Part shown: positions 17,590 through 27,934 of the stretch, in pieces
Numbering within the stretch: the stretch's first letter is position 1
Layout of the letters: each line of letters starts with the position of its first letter
Source: Flavobacterium beibuense F44-8
GTDB lineage: Bacteria; Bacteroidota; Bacteroidia; Flavobacteriales; Flavobacteriaceae
Reading direction: 5' to 3'
Assembly (NCBI RefSeq): GCF_000769915.1
Contig: NZ_JRLV01000007.1
Location: 156,362-220,361, forward strand
DNA: 64,000 nucleotides
Position numbers and translations under genes: made by a program
The notes under the pieces: model-generated
Seen by the model: the letters and a program-made list of their open reading frames with translations, nothing else
What the model was told of the DNA's origin: nothing
Databases searched by the model: none

Positions 17590-19536
17590 TTAATTATATC
17601 CCGGATTTTGATAATCTTGTGTATTCCCTACCATAGCATCAAGCTGTCCCTGAGGAATTGGTCGTAAATAAAGGTAAGGTTCTATATTACGCTGAATTGT
17701 TTGTGGTGTGTGATCACCAGTATCTGAACCACAAATAGTATAGGTTGAAGCTAACTCATTCCATTTTTGTGTACGTACAAGATCGAACCAACGATAACCT
17801 TCCCCATAAAATTCACGTGAACGCTCGGCAAGAATATAGTTAATATCAATATTTGTTGGTGTAGCAGCTACCATTGCCGCGCTATTGTCTTCATTTTTAA
17901 CCATATTACCATTGTTATCCCAACGCCACATACCTGCACGGGCGCGAATAACATTTATCAAATCATAAGCTGTTTTACCTCCCTGTGGTGATGCACCTTT
18001 TACATTTGCCTCTGCTGCTATAAAATACAGTTCGGAGAATTTTGCTATATTGAAAGGACGTGTACTGGCCGCATTAGGCTGCCCTAAACCACTTCCATTA
18101 TCAGTACGGTAAGTCCCCAGTTTCCATAACCCCGGATAAGTAAGCCTGCTTATACCCTGTGGTGATATTACATAGTCTGCCCTGCCAGGTAAGACCCCTG
18201 CACCAATATTACTTTTATATGTAGAGTTCGAATAATCAATTAACTCTGTAGGTTCTTCATTCAGAAAGGTTAATATGGCATCACCGGGATAAACCTCCAT
18301 GTTATTAGCATTATATAAAAATTCATTAGTTACTCCGCCTTTCTGCCAGTTACCACGATAAACAGTTGTAAAAGTGCCGTCATATCGTGAGTCATTTGTT
18401 TTATCTGCAAATGTATTTGTAATTACTTCAATAGTAGGACACATACGTGTCCAAGGACGTCCAAGAGGCTGTGAAGCTTCTCGTTGTACCGAGCTTATAA
18501 GGGTTTCTTGAGTTTGATCGGCAGCACTTCTAATATTGGTATAGTTCCAGGTCATCATCCATCCTGCAAAATTATCAGGTGCTGTACCATTACTGTAAGT
18601 TAGACTTGCTCCATTATAAAATTCACTAGCCTCAGTATGATCTGCATATAGGAGTATCTCATTATTACGGTCGTTAGAACCTAAATTAACATCATAATAG
18701 GTTTGCTGTAAAGCAAATGGTCCCGGATTATCTATAGCCTCTACAGCAATATCATAAGCCTGCTGATAATACCATTGTGCACTCTGCCCATCAGGATCTA
18801 CTCTGGAAGTATCAGGATAGGTTGGAATATTGTTAGGATTTTCAAGCCACCATGCGTAAGTTAAGTATGCTTTTGCCAAATAAAGGCGCGCAACTGTTTT
18901 GGTAACTCCGCCAGTAACGCGTCCTGCTTCCGGTAAATCATTAATAGCTGTTAATAAATCAGGAAATATTACTTTAGTATATACTTCGGGAACTGTATTA
19001 CGAACAGATGTTCTTACCGGATTTGTATTAAACTTTAGCTCTCCGGTACCTAAATCTAACGGAACGCCGCCAAATGTTTGTACCAGCATAAAATAATCAA
19101 AAGCACGAAAGAATCTTGCTTCGGATATAAGTGCCTCTGGTATTGTACCTACTTCAGTGGCATTTTCTATTATACCATTTGCTGTATTAATATTAGGAAA
19201 AGCAGCACCCCACAAAACATCGGCACGACTGGTAACACTAGTTACCTGCCCAACCCCCGAAAGATCCATATCTTTAAAGTTTGCATCAGCACTTTGGGCA
19301 TAGGTTACTTCATCAGTCCCCGTAAGACAACTATTATAGTAATAAGCCTGTCCGTATATATATCTTAAATGAGCATACATTGATGTTAATCCTCCATAAA
19401 CCCCTTCTTCTGTCTTAAAATAATCAGGGGTATAAATACTACGTGGCTGTTCCTCTAAAATTTCATCACTACATCCCACAAACATTATAGTTGTAAAAAG
19501 TGTAGCTGCTATAGTTTTTATTTTTAAATTTTTCAT
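17590..19536 (-). CDS. SusD-family xylan-oligosaccharide-binding lipoprotein
   Basis: The 648-residue protein has a lipoprotein signal (TTIMFVGCSDE, Cys22) and SusD hallmarks: EEQPRSIYTPDYFKTEEGVY near the start, ALISEARFFRAFDYFMLVQTFG, and the C-terminal ILAERSREFYGEGYRWFDLVR then NPGYN. It is longer than many SusD proteins. It would bind glucuronoxylan fragments at the cell surface and hand them to the SusC protein, whose gene ends 10 bases before this start. Substrate is inferred from the neighbouring xylanolytic genes. Confidence 0.92.
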   Translation of the reverse strand: MKNLKIKTIAATLFTTIMFVGCSDEILEEQPRSIYTPDYFKTEEGVYGGLTSMYAHLRYIYGQAYYYNSCLTGTDEVTYAQSADANFKDMDLSGVGQVTSVTSRADVLWGAAFPNINTANGIIENATEVGTIPEALISEARFFRAFDYFMLVQTFGGVPLDLGTGELKFNTNPVRTSVRNTVPEVYTKVIFPDLLTAINDLPEAGRVTGGVTKTVARLYLAKAYLTYAWWLENPNNIPTYPDTSRVDPDGQSAQWYYQQAYDIAVEAIDNPGPFALQQTYYDVNLGSNDRNNEILLYADHTEASEFYNGASLTYSNGTAPDNFAGWMMTWNYTNIRSAADQTQETLISSVQREASQPLGRPWTRMCPTIEVITNTFADKTNDSRYDGTFTTVYRGNWQKGGVTNEFLYNANNMEVYPGDAILTFLNEEPTELIDYSNSTYKSNIGAGVLPGRADYVISPQGISRLTYPGLWKLGTYRTDNGSGLGQPNAASTRPFNIAKFSELYFIAAEANVKGASPQGGKTAYDLINVIRARAGMWRWDNNGNMVKNEDNSAAMVAATPTNIDINYILAERSREFYGEGYRWFDLVRTQKWNELASTYTICGSDTGDHTPQTIQRNIEPYLYLRPIPQGQLDAMVGNTQDYQNPGYN

Positions 19537-19546
19537 AATAGTTTTT

Positions 19547-22500
19547 TTAGAATGTTAGATTTAAACCAAGCATAAAAGTACGTGTGGCAGGTGTATTAGT
19601 TCCTACTGTAAGTAACCTGCTTTGATAAGCATCAGTCACAGCTGCGTTTTGATTACCATATGAATTAGGTTCCGGATCAAGACCGGTTTCCTTATGATAA
19701 GGAGAGTATAACACAAATGCATTTTGCACCGTAGTATAAAGCCTTAATTTATCTATACCTACCTTTTTAATAAAGTCCTGATTAAAGGTATAACCAAGTG
19801 TAATAGTTCTTATTTTTACATAAGAAGCATCAAAATAACTTAATGTACTTCCGTATTTCGGGTTATCACCACTAGTTATACCTCCGGGTTTAGGATATCT
19901 GACATCTGTATTTTCAGGAGTCCAATAATCAACGTCAACATTCCCCCTGCGCCCATTAAGCATATTTAAATATCCTGTAGAACCGTAAAGTGTACTTATA
20001 AGAATACCTCCGCTCTGAAAGCCTCCTACAATACCTAAATCAAAATTCTTATAGTTTACATTAGTATTGAAACCTCCCTGAAAATCAGGATTAACATCTA
20101 AAACCTGACGATCATCCGGACCAATAGCTCTTGTTGGTGTACCGTCTTCATTATAATCTCCGGTATATTCTACCTTAATCATACCAACATTACCTCCCGG
20201 CTCTAATATATCCAGATAAGGGTCTCCTTCCTGCCATAATCCAAGCCTGTTATAATCATAAATAACATTTATCGGTTTACCTACAAACCACCAGTTGGCT
20301 TCGTCTTCCTGCTGCCCTGATGCTAGTGCTGTTAGCTTATTTTTATTAGAATAAAGGTTGAAACCGGCACTCCATGTTACACCATTTGGATTATCTAATA
20401 TTAAACCTTTAAGGGAAAGCTCAAAACCTTTGTTTTGGGTCTCGCCTATATTAGCGGTATAACTACCTACTCCAGCTGTTGGTGGTAAGTTAACTCCTAA
20501 TAATACATTATTTGTATTTTGTACATAGTATTCTAAAGTTCCAGATAAACGATTATTAAATAATCCGAAATCAAGACCATAATTCCATGTTTTTGAAAAC
20601 TCCCATCCCAGATTTGGATTTGGAAGTTCAGATACATAATATCCGGTAACGAAATCACCTCCGAAGTTATACGGACGTGTACTTAGTAATCCTAAAGTTT
20701 TATATGGGTCAACTGCCTGGTTTGAAGTTTCACCATAACCCACCCTCAATTTTAAAAGACTAATTTCATCCAGTCCGTTCATAAAAGATTCATTAGCAAT
20801 ATTCCATCCTGCAGAAACAGCCGGATAAGAATGCCACTGATGCCCCGGAGCAAGTCTTGAAGATGCATCTGACCTAAAAGTTGCGCTTACCATATAACGG
20901 TCATCATAAGAATACATTAAACGTCCCATATATGAAACTAACCCACTCTTTTGATAGCTCTGATTTGCCGGATTTATAGTTATTTCCCCTTGTGCCTGTC
21001 CTAAATTGAAAAACTGGAAAGCATCTGAAGGTATTTCTCTTGCTGAAATGGAAGAGCTGTTAAAGAAGTTTTCCTGTGCAGAATAAAGAGCAATAGCATT
21101 TATTGTATGCTTACCTCCAAAAGTGCGATCATAACTAAGTATATTTTCAACAGCCCAGTTACTATTAAAAGAATTATTAATTGTAGCTGTTGATGGCGTA
21201 TCTGGATTGGTGCTGAATACTCCCTCTCCTGTATAAGTACCTCCTGTACTCATCCTAATGTTTCCTCCTAAGTTCAATCTGTATTTTAATCCTTCAACCC
21301 CCGGAATTTTCACCTCACCATATACTGTATTATATGAGGCAAAAGCCTTATTTTGATCTAAAAAACTATCACCAAGATTATTCATTATATCCCTGGAATA
21401 TACCCATTGCTCGTCTAAAGGCATACTTACCGTTCTTTTCCATGAACCGTCTTCATTATAAGGATTTGCCAGTGGTGACATACTTAAAACACCATAAGTG
21501 CCTAAAGTACTTCCGTTAGTAATTGAATAATTGTTATTTGTATTAAAACCAACTCTTACATAATTACCTATTTGCTGATCCAGAGAACTAACCAGTGAAA
21601 AACGTTCATAATCCTGAAGTGGTATAACTCCTTCATCTTTATAATATGTTGTACTAAAACTATAGCTGCCCGTAGCAGATCCTCCCGATACATTAAAATG
21701 ATGATTTTCTACAGTTCCTGTTCTGTAAAACAAGTCCTGCCAATCAGTATTGATATCATCAGACTCATCAATCCCATTTGAGAACATTCCAGCATCAGCA
21801 CGTAATTTTGCATATTTTGCTGCACCCATCATTGGATAATCTGAAAAGACATTTCTAACCCCATAATATGAGCTATAGGTAAATTTGGCCTTTTGACCTA
21901 GTGTTCCTCTATTAGTTGTTATTAAAATTACACCATTAGCACCCCTGGAACCATAAATAGCAGTAGCAGATGCATCTTTTAGTACATCTATACTTTTAAT
22001 ATCATCTGTACTTATATCTGTTAAAGAACCCGGAAATGGAATACCATCTAATACAATTAAAGGGTTATTACTTGCTGTTAAAGAACGTGCACCCCTTATA
22101 CGTATTTGCATGGACGCACCAGGTTGCGATGAAGTCTGATTGATTTCGACCCCTGCAAGGCGACCTTGTAATGCTTGTGTAATATTAGGAGCAGGTACCT
22201 CTCTTATGGCATCTCCTTTTATAGACACTACAGATCCTGTTACAGCTTCTTTGCGTTGTGCACCATAACCTACAATCACGACCTCGTTAAGCTCCTGTGC
22301 CTCCTCCTGTAATACTACATTTACAGTATTTCCGGTAACAGTAACTTCCTGAGACTGGTAACCTATAAATGAAAACTGTAATACAGCATTTAGGGGTGCC
22401 GATATAGTATAGTTACCATCTATATCTGTAGCTACAGAGTTTGTAGTGCCCTTAACTGCAACCAGAGCACCCGGTATCCCCATACCATCATCCCCCGAAG

Positions 22501-22615
22501 TAACTGTACCACTTACATTCATATCCTGAGACCAGCACAAGTGCGTACTAAAGACTAAAGCCAAAACCAATAAAAGGCGATGAGGTTTAATTGATACTTT
22601 GTAGAGTTTTTTCAT
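19547..22615 (-). CDS. SusC-family TonB-dependent transporter of the xylan locus
   Basis: From the ATG at 22615 the protein has 1022 residues and starts with a good signal peptide (MKKLYKVSIKPHRLLLVLAL..., ends CWSQ). The frame is open 18 codons further, to an ATG at 22669, but that leader (rich in N and T) would spoil the signal, so 22615 is preferred. After it come a carboxypeptidase-like domain, TonB-box-like NEVVIVGYGAQRKEAVTG, plug motifs (IRIRGARSL, LIVLDGIPF, DVLKDASATAIYGSRGANG) and the barrel ending FMLGLNLTF. It should import xylo-oligosaccharides. A LacI-type palindrome lies about 220 bases upstream. Confidence 0.93.
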   Translation of the reverse strand: MKKLYKVSIKPHRLLLVLALVFSTHLCWSQDMNVSGTVTSGDDGMGIPGALVAVKGTTNSVATDIDGNYTISAPLNAVLQFSFIGYQSQEVTVTGNTVNVVLQEEAQELNEVVIVGYGAQRKEAVTGSVVSIKGDAIREVPAPNITQALQGRLAGVEINQTSSQPGASMQIRIRGARSLTASNNPLIVLDGIPFPGSLTDISTDDIKSIDVLKDASATAIYGSRGANGVILITTNRGTLGQKAKFTYSSYYGVRNVFSDYPMMGAAKYAKLRADAGMFSNGIDESDDINTDWQDLFYRTGTVENHHFNVSGGSATGSYSFSTTYYKDEGVIPLQDYERFSLVSSLDQQIGNYVRVGFNTNNNYSITNGSTLGTYGVLSMSPLANPYNEDGSWKRTVSMPLDEQWVYSRDIMNNLGDSFLDQNKAFASYNTVYGEVKIPGVEGLKYRLNLGGNIRMSTGGTYTGEGVFSTNPDTPSTATINNSFNSNWAVENILSYDRTFGGKHTINAIALYSAQENFFNSSSISAREIPSDAFQFFNLGQAQGEITINPANQSYQKSGLVSYMGRLMYSYDDRYMVSATFRSDASSRLAPGHQWHSYPAVSAGWNIANESFMNGLDEISLLKLRVGYGETSNQAVDPYKTLGLLSTRPYNFGGDFVTGYYVSELPNPNLGWEFSKTWNYGLDFGLFNNRLSGTLEYYVQNTNNVLLGVNLPPTAGVGSYTANIGETQNKGFELSLKGLILDNPNGVTWSAGFNLYSNKNKLTALASGQQEDEANWWFVGKPINVIYDYNRLGLWQEGDPYLDILEPGGNVGMIKVEYTGDYNEDGTPTRAIGPDDRQVLDVNPDFQGGFNTNVNYKNFDLGIVGGFQSGGILISTLYGSTGYLNMLNGRRGNVDVDYWTPENTDVRYPKPGGITSGDNPKYGSTLSYFDASYVKIRTITLGYTFNQDFIKKVGIDKLRLYTTVQNAFVLYSPYHKETGLDPEPNSYGNQNAAVTDAYQSRLLTVGTNTPATRTFMLGLNLTF

Positions 22616-22680
22616 AATAGTTAGTAGTTGGTTATTAATAATATTTGTGTTTGTTTTTTGAGTATTCATAGAATACTGTT

Positions 22681-22698
22681 TACTAAATCGATTTCGTA
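22681..22698. promoter_or_regulatory. palindrome TACTAAATCGATTTCGTA ahead of susC
   Basis: This 18-base near-perfect palindrome (one mismatched pair, core AAATCGATTT) lies 66 bases before the susC ATG at 22615. Its outer bases resemble the LacI-type sites, but the centre differs (ATCGAT rather than ACGT), so it may bind another regulator. AAATCGATT also lies right before the other susC start (3533-3541). Confidence 0.35.
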
Positions 22699-22787
22699 AA
22701 CTAAGCGTAAGAAACCCTCTAAATTTTTTAAGTAATGATTTAAAAATCTATTTTTTAATTATTTAAACCCCTTATGGTGTTATAGAC

Positions 22788-22795
22788 CAAAAGTA
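22788..22795 (-). promoter_or_regulatory. candidate -7 box for the susC/susD operon
   Basis: Read leftward, TACTTTTG fits TAnnTTTG. It lies about 40 bases downstream of the LacI-type palindrome at 22836-22857. No good -33 TTG is found at the expected spacing, so this is tentative. Confidence 0.3.
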
Positions 22796-22835
22796 AAATT
22801 TTCTTATTTTAAGTTAAAAATCTAAAACATAAAAG

Positions 22836-22857
22836 CTACGAATACGTTTTAGTTGAA
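22836..22857. promoter_or_regulatory. LacI-type operator upstream of the xylan susC/susD genes
   Basis: TACGAATACGTTTTAG begins at 22837 and continues with TTGAA, nearly the same as the site at 11466-11487. It lies in the 417-base gap between the GH67 and susC genes. Apart from this site, the palindrome nearer susC and a possible -7 box, the gap is AT-rich and appears empty. Confidence 0.65.
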
Positions 22858-23032
22858 AATCCAACAAAAACATTATCTTCAAAAAAATAACACCTAATTT
22901 GTGAATATTTTATTTTAAAGCTATTAATAGAACAATAATTAAATTATAGTACTTAAAAAGCATTAAAGAAGTAGATTTAAAAAATACATTTATAATAGCC
23001 TATATAAAAAATGGAATTATTGATTGAAAAAA

Positions 23033-25174
23033 CTATTCTATTTTTAAATCAATATAATAGCTTAATGGCTTTTCAGGTCTTTCCAGTTCTCCCGGAATAG
23101 GCATTTTTGAAAAAGTCTGAAAATAAAGTACGCATGAGTTTCTCCAAATCACAGCTTCCTCCTGCTGCTCTTCAAGCAGCTGCTTTACTTTAACAAACCT
23201 CTCTTCATCAATAAAAGATTTTAGTTTATTCCACGAAGACTGCATTTTCCTTACTTTATCTACACCATTATAATAATGCTTGCACATTTCATCCCACAAA
23301 GTTTTACCTGATTTCATTTTATGTTTCCAGCTAACATGATGAAACCATAATAAAAGATTTTCGGGACATGTTTCAATAGAGTTAAAGGTGTCCCTTACAG
23401 CAGGAAAATATTGTGATACCGCATTAGAACCACTTGTAGTTCTATCAAAACCAATACCTATACTATCTGCCCTGTGATAGTATGTAGATTTCCAGTTGGG
23501 TTGCGCTGCAGTATCAACCCATGGTCCCGGCCCTCTATGTGTATCATAAGCCATTATATGGTTCAGTCCTAAAGGTGTCATATAATCTACAGTAGTTTCC
23601 CTGGATTCTAACATCATTTTTTTTACAGGCGCAATAAATTCTTTATCGTTTGAAAAAGTCATACGTATCCAGTCGTCTGCTATGCTTTCCGACGATGTTT
23701 CAGGATTCCAGGCCAGCCTTCCTAGACTATACCAGTTAGACTGGGCAAAAGGATGCCCGCACCAGTTTCTGCTATTACCAATATTTGACACCCCTGCCAT
23801 ACCTGTAAGCTTATTAGAGGAATATTTCCCTTCAATTACGTTTGCTACTGTACTTCCTTTTCCTTTAGCATAGGTATCAGAATCCAGCGTTTCTTCATAT
23901 AAGGTGGAGAGGAAAACCAAATGATTTGAGAATCCCAAATATTCCTGTGTAATTTGAAACTCCATCATGAGTGAAGTATTAGGCATTGCACCGAATAGTG
24001 GTGAAAAAGGTTCTCTTGGCTGAAAATCTATAGGACCGTTTTTAATCTGCACAAGTACATTGTCTTTAAACTGACCGTCAAGAGGTTTAAAACTATTATA
24101 AGCCTGAAGGACCCTGTCTTCTTCAGGGTCACTATTGTACACAAAAGCCCTCCACATCACAACTCCCTTATGTGGTTCTAAAGCCTGAGCCAACATATTA
24201 GCCCCATCTGCATGTGTACGTCCGTAATCCTGAGGTCCGGGCTGTCCTTCTGAATTTGCTTTTACCAAAAAACCTCCAAAATCAGGAATAAGCGTATATA
24301 TTTCTTTTGCTTTAGCTTCCCACCAGTCAATTACTTGTGAGTTAAGTGGATCTGCAGTAGGTAAACCTCCCAGTTTTATTGGAGAAGTAAATGAAACAGA
24401 CAGATATACCTTTAAACCATATGGCCTGAAAACATCTGCGAGAGTCTTTATCTTTTCAAGATAGCTTTTTGTTAAAATCTTAGGATTGGAGTTTACATTG
24501 TTTAACACTGTAGCATTAATTCCTACAGAAGCATTTGCCCTTGCATAATCAATATATCTTTTATCAACTGTATTAGGTAATTCATCCCACTTCCATAAGG
24601 AATTACCTGCATAACCGCGCTCTATACTACCATCAAGATTATCCCAGTGATTTAAAGCCCTTATATTTAATTTAGGTGTTTCAGTAATAGTTAGCTTATT
24701 GTTTATTTGCTGTGTTTGTATAAGTTTTATAAAATGAAAAACTCCATATAAAATACCAATATCTGTATTAGCAGTAATTAATGTACAGGTTTTGCTGTTA
24801 ATTTTTACCGACCTAATTATAAAGCCTTCTTTTCCTAATACTTCATACTCTTTGGCAGATATTTGACCATTAAGCACCGATTCATTTTTTGTTGCCAGGA
24901 CAATGCAGTTATTTGTAATAGAATTCAAAACTTTAGGCTTAGTGCCCAGTAATCCTGAAAAAGCACGTTTAAGTTCATTTTCAGCAGCTTTTAGAGTCTC
25001 AGAATTCCCTGTTATATAATAACTGTTAAATGCTTTGCTATATTTATCAAGTAGTGTTTTATTTTCAATTTTTCTGTAGTTGAGCCAAAGGTCATAACCG
25101 TCATTGGCTTTAAGACATAAAGGAATTAAAAGGATTAAAATAAATAAAAATCCTCGGGAGAATTTTGGTGTCAT
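23033..25174 (-). CDS. GH67 alpha-glucuronidase
   Basis: From the ATG at 25174 the enzyme has 713 residues and a signal peptide (MTPKFSRGFLFILILLIPLC...). A TTG six codons upstream is possible but leaves a worse signal. GH67 enzymes remove (4-O-methyl)glucuronic acid from the non-reducing-end xylose of xylo-oligosaccharides. The expected acid Glu309 lies in KANSEGQPGP, and the two bases Asp383 (NGPIDFQPRE) and Glu411 (QITQEYLGF) keep the spacing known in the family. NHWDNLDGSIERGYAG is a further hallmark. It likely acts in the periplasm after import of oligosaccharides. It follows the GH115 gene by about 40 bases on the same strand. Confidence 0.95.
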   Translation of the reverse strand: MTPKFSRGFLFILILLIPLCLKANDGYDLWLNYRKIENKTLLDKYSKAFNSYYITGNSETLKAAENELKRAFSGLLGTKPKVLNSITNNCIVLATKNESVLNGQISAKEYEVLGKEGFIIRSVKINSKTCTLITANTDIGILYGVFHFIKLIQTQQINNKLTITETPKLNIRALNHWDNLDGSIERGYAGNSLWKWDELPNTVDKRYIDYARANASVGINATVLNNVNSNPKILTKSYLEKIKTLADVFRPYGLKVYLSVSFTSPIKLGGLPTADPLNSQVIDWWEAKAKEIYTLIPDFGGFLVKANSEGQPGPQDYGRTHADGANMLAQALEPHKGVVMWRAFVYNSDPEEDRVLQAYNSFKPLDGQFKDNVLVQIKNGPIDFQPREPFSPLFGAMPNTSLMMEFQITQEYLGFSNHLVFLSTLYEETLDSDTYAKGKGSTVANVIEGKYSSNKLTGMAGVSNIGNSRNWCGHPFAQSNWYSLGRLAWNPETSSESIADDWIRMTFSNDKEFIAPVKKMMLESRETTVDYMTPLGLNHIMAYDTHRGPGPWVDTAAQPNWKSTYYHRADSIGIGFDRTTSGSNAVSQYFPAVRDTFNSIETCPENLLLWFHHVSWKHKMKSGKTLWDEMCKHYYNGVDKVRKMQSSWNKLKSFIDEERFVKVKQLLEEQQEEAVIWRNSCVLYFQTFSKMPIPGELERPEKPLSYYIDLKIE

Positions 25175-25213
25175 ATTTATGTGGTATTGCAATTAAATAT
25201 AAATGTGAGTTCG

Positions 25214-27769
25214 TTATCTGGTCTCTGGCGGACCTAAGTAGCTTTTTTTCATACCTCCAAAATCCAATATGATTTTTTGAAGTACTACGCCCGGATCAAC
25301 CATCCATATCTTAACTGTATGTTTTCCGGATTTAAGCTCCTTTAATGTGGTTTCTTTAATAATGATATTGTTTGCTACCCAACCAGCCCATGCCCTCTCT
25401 CCTTTCTCTCTGTTTATGCTAAGAATAACAGGTTGGGAATCATCTACCGAAACAGCATAGAGTAATCCGCTATCCGTATTATGGAAATTAAGTGTTGGCG
25501 AAAAGTAGGTTTGTATATTTACCGGGCCGTCCTCATAGCTGTAGAAAGTATATTCCAGACTAGGCCCGCCCGAATTTGGATCTTGGGCAGCAGCCGTTAC
25601 CGGAAAAGGACTAACTCCTGATGCAGTACGCCCTATATCTGGTATTATTTTCCATTCAATACCATTTGTGTTGTTTGCTTTACTGTAGTTTTCTGCATTG
25701 ATGGAAACATAACCATCCTTTTCATAAAAAACAGTATTAGTATCCATTATAGCCTCTTCTTTAGAAGATTTAATAACCTCAATAATCTCGTTATTGGGCT
25801 TAATTTTAGCATCATCTGAAACATAAGATACCGATGGCATTATATTGTTTTTAGGATCAAACCAAGAAGTATAACCTATATGTGTCTGATCCATAAAATG
25901 ATTCCATTTTCCTCCCGACAGCTCTTTATTATATTGCTTAGAAATAAGGGAATCTTTTATAAATAGTTCTTTCACTAAATCTGCATAAACATTGGCTTTT
26001 ACATTGTTTTGAGATGTATACTTTTTATTCAGGGCAACAGTCACATACATTTTATGTAAATTTTCATTGGCTTGTATAGGGTGTAAAACCAACTGATAAT
26101 AAGCATCTTTATAGTCCTTTGGTAATTGTTTCTCAATTTTTTCTGCTTTTTCTAATAACTTTTTGTATTCGTTAACTACCCTGAAAGCCTCGTCATAATT
26201 TTCAATACTGTACGTATTTTCATCAACCAGTTCAGGTTTTCGCCTTGAAGCCAGTTGACCGTATTCTCGCAAAACAACACCTATCTCTTTGGCATAGGTA
26301 TCTCCAAACTGACCTTTAGCCCACTGTGTATAATAACCCCTTAAATTATCAGGTGTCCACTTATCAGGATTCCACGCATAATCCAGAAAGAAAGAAATAG
26401 GAAACTCCATCGGTTTTATATCACCTACATTTACAATCCATATTTGTTTTACATTGTATTCCCATGCTAAATGCATTTGTTCCCATACCCTTGCTATATT
26501 ATTGGTATTTATCCATTTGTAATTTCTTGGTCCTCCCACATAATCAAAATGATAGTATATACCGTATCCGCCCTTTCGTTCCTTTTCATCCCTCGCCGGT
26601 AATTTTCTTATATTTCCCCAATTATCGTCACACAGTAGTAATGTAACATCATCGGGCACACGCATACCTTTATCATAGTAGTCCTGAACCTCCTTATACA
26701 GTGCCCAAACCTGAGGTGTTACTTCTGCAGGCCTTCCGGTTACCTCTTCTATAATATTGCGTTGGTCTTTAACTATTCTCTCTAAAAGCGCTGTAGCAGT
26801 ACCTTCAGTCATAGGTTCATCACCATCACCACGCATACCAATTGTTACCAAACTTTCATGAGACCCCATATTCTCGATACCCTTTTTCCAGAAATTTTTA
26901 AGAACTACCTCATTTTTTGTATAATCCCACGCTCCGCTGCCATATCTCTTCCATTCCTCCTGAGCTCTTAGCATTGGTTCATGATGGGATGTTCCCATAA
27001 CAATCCCCCATTTATCGGCCAATATCGGATTAAGCTTATCGTCATCATTAAAAGCCCTGCCCCACATTGCAGGCCACAAGTAATTGGCTTTATTTCTTAG
27101 CAATAGTTCAAACACTTTAGTATAAAACTCATGATTAAACTTCCCAAAATTCTCTTCCACCCAACCACTTAATGCAGGTGCCTCATCATTTATAAAAATC
27201 CCTCTGTACTTTACTTTAGGAGCATCATTAATATTTACATTGCTTTTTATAAAAACCTGTTCTTTTTTCTTTACCGGTACATCTGCCCACCAATACCAGG
27301 GAGAAACCCCCATTTGTTTAGTCAGTTCCAAAGCACCGTAAGCTGCTCCACGCTTATTGCTACCTGCAATAATCAATGCCTTATCAACTCCTTTAAAAGG
27401 ATTGTTAATCACCTGAATCATATACCCATCCCATTTTCCTTTTAGGGAGGAAAAATCTATTTTTTTATTTTTTTCAAGTTCCCTAAGAAAACTGCATTTC
27501 TCTACGGTACCTATTATAATGATATTCTTTTCTTTGTTAATCTTTGTAAGCTGTTGTGGCCTTTTCCCTGTTACACGTTTAATATCATCTGTAAAAAGGT
27601 TTACTGCTATTGATACAAGTGAATCTTCATTCTTATCATAAAATACAGGGGTAACAGTTTCGGTTGTAACAACCGGAAAATCTATTCCGTTATTAATATC
27701 AGTTATAACTTCCTGTGCAACACTATTTAAAGAGACTAAGGTTATTAAAAAGGTTATTATTTGTTTCAT
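25214..27769 (-). CDS. GH115 xylan alpha-1,2-glucuronidase
   Basis: The 851-residue protein has a signal peptide (ends NSVAQ) and typical GH115 blocks: KYRGIFINDEAPALSGW, NYLWPAMWGRAFNDDD, WGIVMGTSHHEPMLRAQEEW, MRGDGDEPM and LLCDDNWGNIRKLP. The C-terminal beta-sandwich, about the last 170 residues, contains WAGWVANN and HTVKIWMVDPGVVLQKI. GH115 removes methylglucuronic acid from internal as well as terminal xylose units, unlike the GH67 enzyme encoded next, so the two cover both substrate types. The gene diverges from the GH3 gene across a promoter with a LacI-type palindrome. Confidence 0.95.
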   Translation of the reverse strand: MKQIITFLITLVSLNSVAQEVITDINNGIDFPVVTTETVTPVFYDKNEDSLVSIAVNLFTDDIKRVTGKRPQQLTKINKEKNIIIIGTVEKCSFLRELEKNKKIDFSSLKGKWDGYMIQVINNPFKGVDKALIIAGSNKRGAAYGALELTKQMGVSPWYWWADVPVKKKEQVFIKSNVNINDAPKVKYRGIFINDEAPALSGWVEENFGKFNHEFYTKVFELLLRNKANYLWPAMWGRAFNDDDKLNPILADKWGIVMGTSHHEPMLRAQEEWKRYGSGAWDYTKNEVVLKNFWKKGIENMGSHESLVTIGMRGDGDEPMTEGTATALLERIVKDQRNIIEEVTGRPAEVTPQVWALYKEVQDYYDKGMRVPDDVTLLLCDDNWGNIRKLPARDEKERKGGYGIYYHFDYVGGPRNYKWINTNNIARVWEQMHLAWEYNVKQIWIVNVGDIKPMEFPISFFLDYAWNPDKWTPDNLRGYYTQWAKGQFGDTYAKEIGVVLREYGQLASRRKPELVDENTYSIENYDEAFRVVNEYKKLLEKAEKIEKQLPKDYKDAYYQLVLHPIQANENLHKMYVTVALNKKYTSQNNVKANVYADLVKELFIKDSLISKQYNKELSGGKWNHFMDQTHIGYTSWFDPKNNIMPSVSYVSDDAKIKPNNEIIEVIKSSKEEAIMDTNTVFYEKDGYVSINAENYSKANNTNGIEWKIIPDIGRTASGVSPFPVTAAAQDPNSGGPSLEYTFYSYEDGPVNIQTYFSPTLNFHNTDSGLLYAVSVDDSQPVILSINREKGERAWAGWVANNIIIKETTLKELKSGKHTVKIWMVDPGVVLQKIILDFGGMKKSYLGPPETR

Positions 27770-27865
27770 TATATTTTAATTAATCCCAGGATATACCGTA
27801 AATATTAAACTTTTGTATTTCAATAATACCTTTTAAATTTCTTAATTCTCATATTTTTTTGAAAT

Positions 27866-27888
27866 ATAAGCGCAAACGTATTCGTAAC
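27866..27888. promoter_or_regulatory. LacI-type operator between the GH115 and GH3 genes
   Basis: On the minus strand the site reads TTACGAATACGTTTGCG, the same ten-base left half and CG centre as the sites at 11466 and 22836. It lies about 100 bases before the GH115 start and about 130 before the GH3 start, so it could act on both. Confidence 0.62.
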
Positions 27889-27926
27889 TTTCATTTTGTT
27901 TCGGCTAGAGCACTATAATTATGTTA

Positions 27927-27934
27927 TATTTTTG
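27927..27934 (+). promoter_or_regulatory. candidate -7 box for the GH3 gene
   Basis: TATTTTTG fits TAnnTTTG and lies 40 bases downstream of the LacI-type palindrome and 85 bases ahead of the preferred ATG at 28019. A -33 TTG at normal spacing is lacking. Confidence 0.3.
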
